64,000 bases of DNA from Rhizobium sp. Leaf262 (GCF_001422245.1 NZ_LMMM01000015.1:75389-139388); one strand, 5' to 3'. Numbered from the stretch's first letter, positions 1-9,309 are shown. Made by a program: numbers and translations. The notes: generated by a model not told the origin, from the sequence alone.

Positions 1-863
1 TCCAGTCCGGTCAGGCCGATGTTGCCTATAACGCTTCGCCCCAAGAGCTGAAATCGCTCAAGGAAGAAGGTTTTACGGTAGCAACCCCGCGCTATCTCGG
101 CTTCGTCAACGGCTGGGCCGTCAACACCAAGCTGCCGCCCTATGACGACGTGAAAGTACGTCAGGCCTTGCAGACGGGCATCAACCGGCAGGAGATCATC
201 GACACCGTCTACACGCCCGACTGGAAGCTGGCGACGTCCTTCATCCAGAGCAACGTGCCGGGCGCGACAGATCACAGTGATCTGCTGGCTTACAGCCCCG
301 ACAGGTCGGAAAAGCTTCTTGAAGACGCTGGATGGGTCAAAGGCTCGAATGGCATCCGCGTAAAAGACGGCAAACCCCTGGAGCTGACCATCCATTCCAA
401 CCCCTATCTCGCGACGTCGAAATCGGTCGACGAGCTGATTGCGCAACAGCTCGGAAAGCTCGGGTGGAAGGTGAATATCCGGACGTACGACGTGGTGACA
501 TTCGGTGAGAAGGTGAAGTTCGGCGGAGCGGCTATTCCGACCTACGAAGTAACGCGCAGCTTCATCGATGCCGGTACGGTGGCAAGCATTCTGACCAATG
601 CCAATAATGGCGAGAACTGGTTTGCGCTGGACGAGCGGGACTCAACGATCAACGACCTGCGAGACAAGATTGCCGGTGCTGGCTCCGTCGAGGAGCGCAA
701 GCCTCTGTTGGACAATCTGCAGAAATACGTGCTGGAGCAAGGCTACTTCATCCCGCGCACGCAGATCGTTCAGCGCATCTATGTGCAGGCTCCAAACCTC
801 AAGGGCGAAGTCTACAATGGCGTGGCTTATGCCAGCTATTACACGGCCTACCTCGCCGAATAG
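1..863 (+). CDS. Peptide-type ABC transporter substrate-binding protein (SBP family 5), 3' part
   Basis: Periplasmic solute-binding component of a dipeptide/oligopeptide-type importer. The reading frame is open from base 3, so the gene begins before the window and only its C-terminal ~286 residues are present. The segment has the family-5 pattern near the end of lobe II: the stretch reading VRQALQTGINRQEI (bases 151-192), then a helix-rich C-terminus. The permease genes start 37 bases after its stop and have the matching DppB/DppC type. Because oxidoreductases for sulfur compounds follow in the same transcription unit, the ligand may be an organosulfur compound or sulfur-containing peptide; that part is inference. 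Confidence 0.85.
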   Translation, partial: QSGQADVAYNASPQELKSLKEEGFTVATPRYLGFVNGWAVNTKLPPYDDVKVRQALQTGINRQEIIDTVYTPDWKLATSFIQSNVPGATDHSDLLAYSPDRSEKLLEDAGWVKGSNGIRVKDGKPLELTIHSNPYLATSKSVDELIAQQLGKLGWKVNIRTYDVVTFGEKVKFGGAAIPTYEVTRSFIDAGTVASILTNANNGENWFALDERDSTINDLRDKIAGAGSVEERKPLLDNLQKYVLEQGYFIPRTQIVQRIYVQAPNLKGEVYNGVAYASYYTAYLAE

Positions 864-900
864 GACTTGAACCCGATAGCAACGTCAAGGAGGTGACGGC

Positions 901-1911
901 ATGAGCAATGCCTACCTAACCTACGCCGCAAAGCGGCTCGGCCAGGCGATCGTCGTCATCCTTCTGGCCTATGTCTTCACCTTCGTGGTCGTCAGCATTC
1001 TGCCTGGCGACCCGATAACCAGCGTGCTGCGCAATCCTCAGAACGGCTTTTCGGAACAGGAGATTGCCGAAATCATCGCCGCGCAGGGGCTGGACAAGCC
1101 GATCATCGTGCAGCTGTGGAACTCGCTTTCGGCGTTTCTGACCGGCGATCTCGGAATGTCGATGCGCTCCAGCCGGCCGGTTGCGACGATGATTGCGGAG
1201 GTCTTGCCGTCGACGCTCATTCTGGCGGCATCAGGCCTTGCCGTCGCGCTCTTTCTGGCGTTCGCCGTTGCCTATGGGACGCAGGTCTTGCCTAGAAAAT
1301 ACGGCCAAGGGCTGCTTCGCGCCTTCCCCTCCCTCTTTCTTTCGACACCGAACTTCGTCATCGGCCTGTTCCTCATCCATCTCTTCGGTTTTCAGCTCCG
1401 ACTGTTCCGCGTGATAGAGCCGGACAGCTTCTGGGCGACCTTCTTTGCCGCCATCACCATCGGCATTCCGTTTTCGGCGCAGATCGCCGAAGTGCTCATC
1501 GCCAATCTCGATCACGAGGCAGAGCAGGATTATGCCACGGTTGCTCGCAGCCGGGGCATCGGCCCAAGACGCCTGTTCACGACACATCTTCTGAAACCCG
1601 CATCGCTTCCGGTCGTCACCGTCATCGCCCTTACGGTTGGTGAGCTTCTCGGCAACTCGCTCATCACGGAAACCGTATTTGGGCGTACCGGGATCGGCAG
1701 TCTGGTGCAGCGGTCCGTCAGCACGCAGGACCTGCCGGTTCTCCAGGCTATCGTCTCTCTCGGTGCCGTCGTCTTCGTCGTGGTCAATCTTATCGCCGAT
1801 CTTCTCTACCCACTGCTCGACCCGCGGGTAAAGATCATCGTCGATCGCAAACGCCGTCCGTCCGTTGCCGATGATGCACATCTTTCCTTGGAAACGGGAG
1901 CAAAGCCATGA
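901..1911 (+). CDS. ABC transporter permease, DppB/OppB type
   Basis: Inner-membrane permease of the peptide-type importer (336 aa). The N-terminus has the DppB layout: one membrane helix (about residues 13-35) ending in ILPGDPI, a periplasmic segment, then a block of membrane helices. The loop with residues EQDYATVARSRGIG is the EAA motif that contacts the ATPase. The ATG at 901 follows a good ribosome binding site (aaggaggtg, 888-896). Its stop overlaps the next start as ATGA, as expected for coupled translation in an operon. Confidence 0.92.
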   Translation: MSNAYLTYAAKRLGQAIVVILLAYVFTFVVVSILPGDPITSVLRNPQNGFSEQEIAEIIAAQGLDKPIIVQLWNSLSAFLTGDLGMSMRSSRPVATMIAEVLPSTLILAASGLAVALFLAFAVAYGTQVLPRKYGQGLLRAFPSLFLSTPNFVIGLFLIHLFGFQLRLFRVIEPDSFWATFFAAITIGIPFSAQIAEVLIANLDHEAEQDYATVARSRGIGPRRLFTTHLLKPASLPVVTVIALTVGELLGNSLITETVFGRTGIGSLVQRSVSTQDLPVLQAIVSLGAVVFVVVNLIADLLYPLLDPRVKIIVDRKRRPSVADDAHLSLETGAKP

Positions 1912-2753
1912 GCCTCGTCTCAAATCCAGTCTCCCATGACGGCATCTTCGACAAGATCAGACATCTGAACATCACGCCGACGGTCGCGATTGCCTTTGTC
2001 GTCATTGCCATCGTCATCGCATGGTCGATCGCGCCGCAAGTCTTCACCAGCCAAAGCCCTGTCAATGGTGTTCCCGCCGACAAGCTGCTTGCGCCAAGCC
2101 TTTCGCATTGGTTCGGGACAGATCACCTTGGGCGCGACCTTTACACGCGCGTCGTCTACGGGACGGCCTCATCGGTATCGAGCGCTTTGGTTGCCGTGGT
2201 GATCGGCGTCGTCATCGGTGGTTTGATCGGCCTTCTTGCCGGATTTTTCGGTGGCTGGGTGGATGTCGTCTTTGCCCGTTTCGTCGATGTTCTCCTGTCG
2301 ATCCCGAAATTCCTGCTTGCGGTTATCATCGTCACCGCCATCGGCTTCGAGACGATCAATGCGGCAATCGCAACAGGCATCTCGGCCATTGCCTTCTTCG
2401 CACGCGTTGCACGCTCCGAAGTCATCAAGACGCGTCAGGCCACCTTTGTGGAAGCCGCATTTCTGCTCGGCGGCTCACGCAGCTTCATCGTGCTGCGTCA
2501 CGTCCTGCCCAATGCGTCGCGGTCTATGTTGCCGCTTGCCGTGCTGCAATTCGGTGAGTCCATCCTCATCATCGCAAGCCTGGCGTTTCTCGGCTACGGC
2601 GACCCGCCACCTTCATCCGACTGGGGCCTGCTGATCTCGATCGGCAAGGACTATCTCAAATGGCCCTGGCTCGTTTATGCGCCCGCGTTCGTTACGATCG
2701 TGACCGTCCTCTCTGTCAACAGGATCAGCCGATGGCTTCGCAAATCGCACTGA
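1908..2753 (+). CDS. ABC transporter permease, DppC/OppC type
   Basis: Second inner-membrane permease (281 aa). It has the DppC pattern: an N-terminal helix, then HWFGTDHLGRDLYTRVVYG, the family signature just before the transmembrane block. The EAA-type loop is around residues 180-200 (VEAAFLLGGSRSFIVLRHVL). It overlaps the preceding permease by 4 bases, and the ATPase gene starts inside its 3' end. It should pair with the DppB-type protein to form the channel. Confidence 0.92.
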   Translation: MSLVSNPVSHDGIFDKIRHLNITPTVAIAFVVIAIVIAWSIAPQVFTSQSPVNGVPADKLLAPSLSHWFGTDHLGRDLYTRVVYGTASSVSSALVAVVIGVVIGGLIGLLAGFFGGWVDVVFARFVDVLLSIPKFLLAVIIVTAIGFETINAAIATGISAIAFFARVARSEVIKTRQATFVEAAFLLGGSRSFIVLRHVLPNASRSMLPLAVLQFGESILIIASLAFLGYGDPPPSSDWGLLISIGKDYLKWPWLVYAPAFVTIVTVLSVNRISRWLRKSH

Positions 2754-4456
2754 AAAAAGCGCCCACCCAGACACTCTTCGCCATACCCTCCCCCAGTGCG
2801 GCGATCCCACTCCTGCGCGTCCAGAACCTTGCCGTCTCCTACGGTCGGCAAGAGGTGGTCCATGATGTGGGTTTCGAGATCGGGCGTGGCGAGAGCCTTG
2901 CCCTGATCGGTGAATCCGGTTCGGGCAAATCCACCATCGCCAAGGCGGTTCTGCGGCTTTTGCCCAATGGGGCGACAGCGAGCGGTCAAATCATATTCGA
3001 CAAGCAGGACGTCCTTGGCCTGTCGGAAAGACGGTTCCGACCGTTTCGTGGCCGGGAAATAGGCTTCGTTCCGCAGGACCCGGGAAATGCTCTCAACCCC
3101 GTAAGGACGATCGGTTCGCAGGCTCTAGAGGCCGCAGCCCTCACCGATGAGCGCAATCCGGCCCTGCACCCAGCACTTATTCTCGAAACGTTCGCCAAAG
3201 TCGGCCTCGACAACCCGCAACGCGTCTACGATTCCTATCCACATCAGCTTTCCGGTGGAATGTTGCAGCGTGTTCTCATTGCGCTTGCCATCCTGCCACG
3301 CCCTTCGCTTCTGGTGGCGGACGAACCGACCTCCGCCCTCGACGTGACCATCCAAAAGCGTATTCTGGACCTGCTGTCGCGCTTGCAGCAGGAATTGGAT
3401 ATCAGCCTGCTTCTCATCACCCACGATCTTGCCATCGCGGCAGAGCGGGCCAACAGGCTGGTGGTTCTCAAAAACGGCGCCGTTCAGGAGGCAGGCCGGA
3501 CGTCTACCGTCTTTTCCTCACCCTCCTCCACATACGCGAAAAAGCTTCATGGCGACGTCCCGGCGCTCAATCCGAACCGGTACGCCGGACTTCGCGACCC
3601 TGGCTTCAGCCGCTCCGGAGACGAGGCAGTTGCAAAAATTTCGGTCAAAGACGTCACCAAACGCTTTGCAGTCGATGGGAAAGTCTTGACCGCGGTCGAT
3701 GGCATCTCGTTCTCGGTGGCCGCCGGCACGACCCACGCGCTTGTCGGCGAATCCGGCTCCGGCAAGACGACGACGATCCGGCTGCTACTGGGTCTCGAGG
3801 AGCCCGAAGCCGGGTCGATCCGGGTCGCAGGCGACACGGTTACCAGCAAGAGCCATTCGTCTCTGATATCCGTCTGGCGGCATCTCCAACTTGTCTATCA
3901 GAACCCCTTCACCTCGCTTGATCCCTCATGGAAGGTCGAACAGCTCATTCGCGAGCCTCTCGACCGGTTCAAGATCGGCACGCCCGCGGAGCGCACAGAT
4001 GCGGTGCGGGAAGCACTTGCAAATGTCGGCCTTGGAGACCACCTTCTGCGCCGCAAACCCTCTGCTCTTTCGGGTGGGCAACGTCAGCGCGTGGCCATCG
4101 CACGCGCACTGGTTTTGAAGCCCGACGTCATCGTTCTGGACGAGCCGACATCCGCTCTCGATGTCAGCGTCCAAGCCGATATCGTCGAGGTTCTGCTGTC
4201 GCTTCAGGCAAGATTGGGTCTGACCTACGTCTTCGTGTCCCACGACCTCGCCCTAGTTCGACAACTGGCGCACACCGTGTCGGTCATGCAGCGGGGCCGG
4301 ATCGTCGAGCATGGAAGCGTGACAGAGGTCTTTGCCGCGCCCAAGCATGACTACACGGCCTCACTTCTTGCTTCCATACCCTCGGGCATTGCAGAGACGC
4401 GGGAAGCTCCGGTGTCGATCCTGCAACGCGTGCAGCGCAAGGAACATGTCGGGTGA
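2732..4456 (+). CDS. Double ATP-binding protein of peptide-type ABC importer (DppD-DppF fusion)
   Basis: Cytoplasmic energy-coupling subunit (574 aa) with two complete nucleotide-binding domains in one chain. Domain 1 has Walker A GESGSGKS at residues 60-67, signature LSGG at 173-176 and Walker B ending DEPTSALD near 197-204. Domain 2 has GESGSGKT near 339-346, LSGGQ near 445 and DEPTSALD near 469. The ATG at 2732 is chosen although the frame is open from 2660, because it gives a normal ATPase N-terminus and overlaps the permease by 22 bases. A single fused ATPase replaces the usual DppD plus DppF pair, a common arrangement in rhizobia. Confidence 0.9.
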   Translation: MASQIALKKAPTQTLFAIPSPSAAIPLLRVQNLAVSYGRQEVVHDVGFEIGRGESLALIGESGSGKSTIAKAVLRLLPNGATASGQIIFDKQDVLGLSERRFRPFRGREIGFVPQDPGNALNPVRTIGSQALEAAALTDERNPALHPALILETFAKVGLDNPQRVYDSYPHQLSGGMLQRVLIALAILPRPSLLVADEPTSALDVTIQKRILDLLSRLQQELDISLLLITHDLAIAAERANRLVVLKNGAVQEAGRTSTVFSSPSSTYAKKLHGDVPALNPNRYAGLRDPGFSRSGDEAVAKISVKDVTKRFAVDGKVLTAVDGISFSVAAGTTHALVGESGSGKTTTIRLLLGLEEPEAGSIRVAGDTVTSKSHSSLISVWRHLQLVYQNPFTSLDPSWKVEQLIREPLDRFKIGTPAERTDAVREALANVGLGDHLLRRKPSALSGGQRQRVAIARALVLKPDVIVLDEPTSALDVSVQADIVEVLLSLQARLGLTYVFVSHDLALVRQLAHTVSVMQRGRIVEHGSVTEVFAAPKHDYTASLLASIPSGIAETREAPVSILQRVQRKEHVG

Positions 4457-5586
4457 ATATTGCGGCACCATCCCCAGACCTTTCAGCGGCGTTTCGGCCC
4501 AAGCTGCGGCTCGGTTTCAACACGCGTGTTTCGTTCAACGATGACGATGGGCCTGCCCGCGGGCTGCGAGAGGGAATCGCACTGTTTAAGGAAGCCGAGC
4601 GGCTCGGCTATCAATCTGGCTGGGCCTATCAGCGACACTTCGACCATTATCTCTCGTCGCCGCTGCCATTCTTTGCCGCTGCGGGCCAGCATACGCACCA
4701 TATCACGCTCGGCTCGGCCGTCATTCCGATGCGATACCAGGACCCTATCCTGCTGGCGGAAGCGGCTAGCACGACCGACCTTCTGATCGATGGAAGGCTG
4801 GAGCTTGCTCTGTCGACAGGTGCGAACGGGGCTTTTGACGCGGTTTTCGGTGGCGTCGAAACGGACGCACGCACGGAGGCCAAGCGCCGGCAGGCACGTT
4901 TTCTCTCTGCTATTGCAGGCGAGGTTCTGCACAGGGTGACCGAACAGGATCGTGGCGCTCCGCTGGGTGCGGAGCTGCGCGTTACGCCGCACAGCCCGAC
5001 CCTTCGCAGTCGCATCCGGCAGGGATCGGCAAGCCTGGAGTCTGCCATTCAGGCGGCGGAACTGGGTATCGGCCTCATTTCCGGAACGGTTCTGCACGAC
5101 CACGACGACGGTGAGAGCTTCGGCGAATATCAGGCGCGCATCATCTCGGCATATCGGAACCACTGGCGTCGCCTGTGGAACACTGAGCCGCCGCCGGTGG
5201 CCGTCGCCGCATCCGTTCTTGTCGGGACGACCGCTGAGCTGCTGGAAAAATATGCGGCCTATGATCTAGAACGCCGCACCGCGGGTATTGCCGCCTCGCG
5301 TCCCAAGGGTGCGCTCGCGCCGGCCAGCGCGCCGCCCGGCGCCCAGATTTCTCCCGTGTTTCAGGGCACACCTGATCAGGTCATCCGTGCCGTGCTGTCC
5401 GACCCGGGCCTTGCAGCAGCCGATGAACTCGTGCTCTTCCTGCCTCCAGCGTTCGGACTGACCGACAACATTCGCCTGCTTAGCGATCTGGTAACGGAAG
5501 TTGCACCGTCCCTCGGATGGAAGCCTGCGCCTCACATTCCCGAACCAACACAACGCGACCTCTCGGGTTCTCGTTCACGTCCATAG
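4453..5586 (+). CDS. LLM-class flavin-dependent monooxygenase
   Basis: Bacterial-luciferase-like FMNH2-dependent oxidoreductase (377 aa). The family TIM-barrel pattern is clear: LRLGFNTRVSF at strand 1, AERLGYQSGWAYQRHF, then HITLGSAVIPM and DGRLELALSTGANG around the flavin phosphate region. The start is GTG at 4453, overlapping the ATPase stop by 4 bases, so it is translationally coupled to the transporter. That coupling is the best evidence that the imported compound is its substrate. Members of this family cleave C-S or C-N bonds; the exact substrate cannot be read from sequence. Confidence 0.82.
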   Translation: MNIAAPSPDLSAAFRPKLRLGFNTRVSFNDDDGPARGLREGIALFKEAERLGYQSGWAYQRHFDHYLSSPLPFFAAAGQHTHHITLGSAVIPMRYQDPILLAEAASTTDLLIDGRLELALSTGANGAFDAVFGGVETDARTEAKRRQARFLSAIAGEVLHRVTEQDRGAPLGAELRVTPHSPTLRSRIRQGSASLESAIQAAELGIGLISGTVLHDHDDGESFGEYQARIISAYRNHWRRLWNTEPPPVAVAASVLVGTTAELLEKYAAYDLERRTAGIAASRPKGALAPASAPPGAQISPVFQGTPDQVIRAVLSDPGLAAADELVLFLPPAFGLTDNIRLLSDLVTEVAPSLGWKPAPHIPEPTQRDLSGSRSRP

Positions 5587-5695
5587 TCAGGCAATATTTT
5601 CTACAATATCCATAGAAATAGAAAGACCTGTCTTCCTCGTCAGCCAGCTGGGCTTTAGCTTTCAACCACGATCTCAGAAACACCAAGGAGCTCCC
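5587..5695 (+). promoter_or_regulatory. AT-rich leader with candidate sulfur-control element
   Basis: The gap before the SsuD-like gene is much more AT-rich than its surroundings. It holds atccataga at 5608-5616, a 9-mer that recurs at 11605-11613 before another flavin monooxygenase gene. This is a candidate promoter or operator region; no regulator can be named. Confidence 0.35.
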
Positions 5696-6799
5696 ATGGC
5701 TGCGGAATTTATCAGTGTCAGCTTTCCCAACGCATCCAACGACCTAACCCCTGTCCCCGATGCTCCGGTCGATCCGCTTTTTCTGGAACGTTATGCGCGC
5801 GCGCTGGACGATTACGGCTTCAACTATACGCTTATCCCTTATTCCTCCTCTTCATTCGATCCGTTCACGCTTGGCGCGACCGTGCTGGCACATACCAAGC
5901 ACATCAAGATCATCGTCGCGCTTCGGCCAAACACAGTCTATCCAACGGTTGCTGCAAAATCGCTTGCGACGCTTGATCAATTGAGTGGCGGGCGCGTTGT
6001 CGTCCACTTTATCGCAGGCGGCAGTGACGACGAGCAGGCGCGAGAAGGCGACTTCCTCACCAAGGAAGAACGTTACGAGCGGCAGGAAGAATATATCCGC
6101 ATTCTTCGCCTGGCCTGGACATCGACAGAGCCATTCGATTTCGACGGAAAATATTATCAGTTCAAGCAGTTCCGTAGCGCCGTTCGTCCGACGAAGGGTC
6201 TTATCCCGATTTCGCTGGGCGGTTCGTCCGATGCTGCCTATCGCATCGGCGGCGCCCTGTGCGACATTTTCGGCCTCTGGGGTGAGCCGCTGAAAGAAAC
6301 CAAGGAGCAGATCGACCGCATCTACGCCGAGGCAGCAAAAGCAGGACGGACGGATCGCCCGCGCATCTGGGTCACCTTCCGCCCGATCGTTGCCGAAACG
6401 GATGAGCTTGCCTGGGAGAAGGCACATCGTGTTCTCGACCAGTTGAATGCAAACCGGCAGAAAGGGCTTTCGCGCGCTCCGGTCAATGCAGCGGCACCGG
6501 CCAATGTCGGGTCTCAACGTCTTCTCGATATTGCAAAGCGCGGCGATGTCCATGACCGGGCACTCTGGTACCCAACGGTCACAGCCACCAATGCAAGCGG
6601 TGCCACAACAGCGCTGGTCGGATCGCCCCGTACCATTGCCGACTCCATCCTCGATTACATCGATCTTGGCTGTGACCTGATTTCTATTCGAGGCTACGAC
6701 AACTTCAATGATGCCGTCGATTACGGACGATACGTGCTGCCGCTCGTTCGCGAGGGTATCCGCGAACGCGAAGAGGCAAAAAGGAAGGCCGCAGCCTGA
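5696..6799 (+). CDS. LLM-class flavin monooxygenase, alkanesulfonate monooxygenase (SsuD)-like
   Basis: FMNH2-dependent monooxygenase (367 aa) of the SsuD/MsuD/SfnG branch. The sequence shows TLDQLSGGRVVVHFIAGGS, then SLGGSSDAAYRIGG with FGLWGEP, which corresponds to the SsuD substrate/flavin region. Such enzymes release sulfite from sulfonates or sulfones using reduced FMN from a partner reductase, which could be the gene at 8132. The ATG at 5696 follows aaggag (5684-5689); the frame is open upstream to 5501 but overlaps the preceding gene and has no domain support. A 109-base leader with an AT-rich element precedes it, so it may have its own promoter. Confidence 0.83.
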   Translation: MAAEFISVSFPNASNDLTPVPDAPVDPLFLERYARALDDYGFNYTLIPYSSSSFDPFTLGATVLAHTKHIKIIVALRPNTVYPTVAAKSLATLDQLSGGRVVVHFIAGGSDDEQAREGDFLTKEERYERQEEYIRILRLAWTSTEPFDFDGKYYQFKQFRSAVRPTKGLIPISLGGSSDAAYRIGGALCDIFGLWGEPLKETKEQIDRIYAEAAKAGRTDRPRIWVTFRPIVAETDELAWEKAHRVLDQLNANRQKGLSRAPVNAAAPANVGSQRLLDIAKRGDVHDRALWYPTVTATNASGATTALVGSPRTIADSILDYIDLGCDLISIRGYDNFNDAVDYGRYVLPLVREGIREREEAKRKAAA

Positions 6800-6806
6800 C
6801 GCCCGC

Positions 6807-6827
6807 CGCCCGGCCTCACGCCGGGCG
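6807..6827 (+). terminator. GC-rich hairpin after the SsuD-like gene
   Basis: An 8-bp perfect stem (6807-6814 with 6820-6827) with a 5-base loop ctcac lies just after the stop codon. It is followed, after a few bases, by a T-rich stretch (tatatcttatttt) and not by an immediate T run. It may terminate weakly or protect the upstream mRNA. Confidence 0.45.
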
Positions 6828-6907
6828 AGCCTTATATCTTATTTTCAAAAACCGAGACTCTCAGCACATGTGAGCTCGGTTCCGTCATCTGGAAGGTCGT
6901 TACCTGC

Positions 6908-8086
6908 ATGTCCTATGATCCCACCGCACTCGACGCAGCCGTGCGTATCGTTGCAGAGGCCGCACCAGAGGCAGATCAGACCGGTCAGTTTCCCTGGACG
7001 GGCATTCGCGCCGTCCATCAGGCCGGCCTTCTCGAAAGTACCGTAGCAACACGTTATGGTGGACAGGGCGGCACACTCAGCACGGCAGCGCATATTCTCG
7101 CAGCGCTTGGCCGCGGCGATCCGTCCGTGGCACTCATCAGTGCCATGACGATCTTCAACCACCTCGCTCAGGCGACGAAAGCGCATTGGCCGGAAGACCT
7201 CTACCGCGAGCTTCTGTCCCAGGCCCGAGACCGGCCCCTGCTGCTGAACGCGGCTCGCGTGGAGCCGGAGCTCGGTTCGCCCGCCCGTGGTGGACTGCCC
7301 GCAACGCGCGCGCGCCGGACAGCAGACGGCTGGGCGATTTCCGGCCAAAAGCGCTTCGTAACGGGAGCGCATGGCCTCACCCATTTTCTCGTCTGGGCAC
7401 ACACGGATGAAGTCCAGTCACGCGTTGGAACCTTTATCGTACCGAACGGCTCACCCGGGATCACCATCATCGAAAACTGGAAAAGCCTGGGAATGCGGGC
7501 GACAGGTTCGCATGACGTCGAGTTCACCGATGTCGTGGTGCCTACCGAGCACGTGCTGGAGCTTGTCGATCCATCTGTCGCCCAGCAGGACAATCGCAGC
7601 CACGCCGCACTTAATCTCGCTTTGACTGCGATCTATCTGGGCGCTGCCGAGGCGTCGCAGGAGGCTTTCATTCGTTTTGCGCACGAGCGTGTTCCCGCAA
7701 ATCTTGGCCACTCCATCGCAAAGACGGAACGTTTCGTCACACTGTCAGGGGAAATCGACCTTCTGGTGTCGGGCGCCCGCCAGATCATCTTCGGCGCTCT
7801 GGATGGTGATCTCGGCAACGCAGAGAAACTGATCCGGGCGAGGCTTCTGGCAGGCAGACAAATCCGCGAGGCCGCTCAGATGGCAGTACGGGGAATCGGC
7901 AACCCCGGCCTCAACGCAGATCTCGGTCTCGAGCGGCATTTCCGCGACATCCAGTCTGTCCTTGTCCACGCACCCCAGGAAGACACCTCCGTCTCCATTC
8001 TGGGACGCGCAGCATTCGAGCGCTGGAACAGGGTCGAAAGCGAGCGGGCACAGACACCGACTATCGCTATTCGCAAGACCGCTTGA
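6908..8086 (+). CDS. Acyl-CoA dehydrogenase-like flavoprotein, SfnB/DszC-type
   Basis: Flavoprotein with the acyl-CoA dehydrogenase fold (392 aa). The N-terminal helical domain contains ATRYGGQGG. The middle beta-domain has the substrate-binding region WAISGQKRFVTGA and WKSLGMRATGSHDVEFTDV, and the C-terminal helices carry GNPGL and HFRDIQSVLVHAP. This version is typical of SfnB and DszC relatives, which are flavin-dependent oxygenases used in sulfur scavenging, and not of fatty-acid oxidation enzymes. It sits between an SsuD-like monooxygenase and an FMN reductase, which supports a sulfur role. The substrate is unknown. Confidence 0.8.
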   Translation: MSYDPTALDAAVRIVAEAAPEADQTGQFPWTGIRAVHQAGLLESTVATRYGGQGGTLSTAAHILAALGRGDPSVALISAMTIFNHLAQATKAHWPEDLYRELLSQARDRPLLLNAARVEPELGSPARGGLPATRARRTADGWAISGQKRFVTGAHGLTHFLVWAHTDEVQSRVGTFIVPNGSPGITIIENWKSLGMRATGSHDVEFTDVVVPTEHVLELVDPSVAQQDNRSHAALNLALTAIYLGAAEASQEAFIRFAHERVPANLGHSIAKTERFVTLSGEIDLLVSGARQIIFGALDGDLGNAEKLIRARLLAGRQIREAAQMAVRGIGNPGLNADLGLERHFRDIQSVLVHAPQEDTSVSILGRAAFERWNRVESERAQTPTIAIRKTA

Positions 8087-8131
8087 AACACGCAGCGCGC
8101 ATCCGGTACCGGATCACCTCAAGGATTTTCA

Positions 8132-8692
8132 ATGAGCAACAATTTGATCGTCGGCTTCTCCGGCAACACGACGCGCCCCTCGAGCACGAAGCGTTTCGTC
8201 CAAAGCGTCACCGAGACGCTTGCAAGGCAAGTGGGCCTCGAACATCAAGTCTTCGACGTCGAGGATATGGGGACTTCACTTGCGTCCGCACGCTCGGTGG
8301 CCGACCTCGATGCCGAGGGACGCCGCGTGCTCGAGACGATCATACATGCAGAAGCGCTGGTCATAGGCTCCCCCACATATAAGGGCAGTTACACGGGGCT
8401 TTTCAAACACGTCATAGATCTTCTCGATCCAGCAGACCTGCGCGGCAAGCCGATCATCATAACGGCGACGGGTGGCGGCGATCGCCATTCCCTCGTGGTC
8501 GAGCATCAGCTTCGCCCACTGTTCGCCTTTTTCGAGGCTTTCGTCACGCCGACGGCGATCTATGCAACCGGTCGGGACTTTGTCGAAGGGGACCTCTCGC
8601 CTGCGATCAGCGCCCGGGTTCGGCAAGCCGTCAATGAGGCGTCTCTTCTCCTCCAACGTCGATCCGACACTCTCGCGATTGCAGCGGAATAG
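8132..8692 (+). CDS. NADPH-dependent FMN reductase, SsuE/MsuE-like
   Basis: Flavodoxin-fold reductase (186 aa) that would supply FMNH2 to the neighbouring monooxygenases. Visible family features are the N-terminal phosphate loop GFSGNTTRPSSTK, the central SPTYKGSYTGLFKHVIDLL, which is characteristic of SsuE/MsuE, and TATGGGDRHSLVVEHQLRPLF. It is 45 bases after the SfnB-like gene. With the two LLM monooxygenases and the acyl-CoA-dehydrogenase-like protein it completes a two-component oxygenase set. Confidence 0.88.
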   Translation: MSNNLIVGFSGNTTRPSSTKRFVQSVTETLARQVGLEHQVFDVEDMGTSLASARSVADLDAEGRRVLETIIHAEALVIGSPTYKGSYTGLFKHVIDLLDPADLRGKPIIITATGGGDRHSLVVEHQLRPLFAFFEAFVTPTAIYATGRDFVEGDLSPAISARVRQAVNEASLLLQRRSDTLAIAAE

Positions 8693-9309
8693 ATTCAAAA
8701 CATTTGCAAAGCCGAGTACACGGACATCGCACACGACGCCGATGACTCTCACAGGCGTGCCGAAAAACTGGCTCTGGCATTATCTTCGGCGGATCTTCTT
8801 CTCAAGCGGATGCAGGTAATGCAGCCAGCGCGCAAGTGCCCCGCCAGCGCCCTGTCGCAAAAGGACTGACGGATCGAGGAGATTCTTTTTGCGCTTTCCC
8901 GAGAGCCGGTCCTGCCTATGGTCTCCGAACTGAGGCTCGAACTCCCTTACGAATTTGCGGCTGAAGACTATCGTCAAATCATCGATGACTTCTCCCGCGC
9001 CGTGCCTGCATTGTCTTTACGGCGATCACCGAACGCTGCCTGATGGCTTGAGGAACAACCATAAAGAGATTTATAGTTTGAAATTGGCACTTAATTTCAA
9101 ATTTTCGTTCTTTGGTTGTTTTCGACCGAATTATTTTTATTCTCAGAAAAATATAAAATTCCGTTTCTTTGTCCTCCGATATTTTCTTGGCACGTTACCC
9201 ATCACACACAAAGCGTCGCAACTGCGGTGACGGATGTGTGATGGGTTTGATCGCTGCAGGGACGATGTCGAAGAACACGACTTCTGGGGCAAGCAAGGGG
9301 ATTGGGAAC
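8693..9309. other. 617-base intergenic region with AT-rich segment and inverted repeat
   Basis: I see no convincing gene here; short open frames at 8780-8977 (-) and 8955-9230 (+) lack family features. Bases 9057-9175 are strikingly AT-rich compared with the rest of the window. They contain a perfect 9-bp inverted repeat, tttgaaatt (9077-9085) and aatttcaaa (9093-9101), separated by 7 bases. This is the likely promoter/operator region of the rhodanese-transporter pair. The repeat is too AT-rich to be a strong terminator. Confidence 0.5.

Noticed and set aside
8780..8977. A 65-residue open frame on the minus strand that could be a gene remnant
   Set aside because: It contains no motif and no ribosome binding site; I cannot link it to any family.
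9086..9100. A sigma-54-like promoter (tggcac followed by ttaatttca)
   Set aside because: The GG element is present but the conserved GC of the -12 element is replaced by CA, and no sigma-54 activator gene is adjacent.
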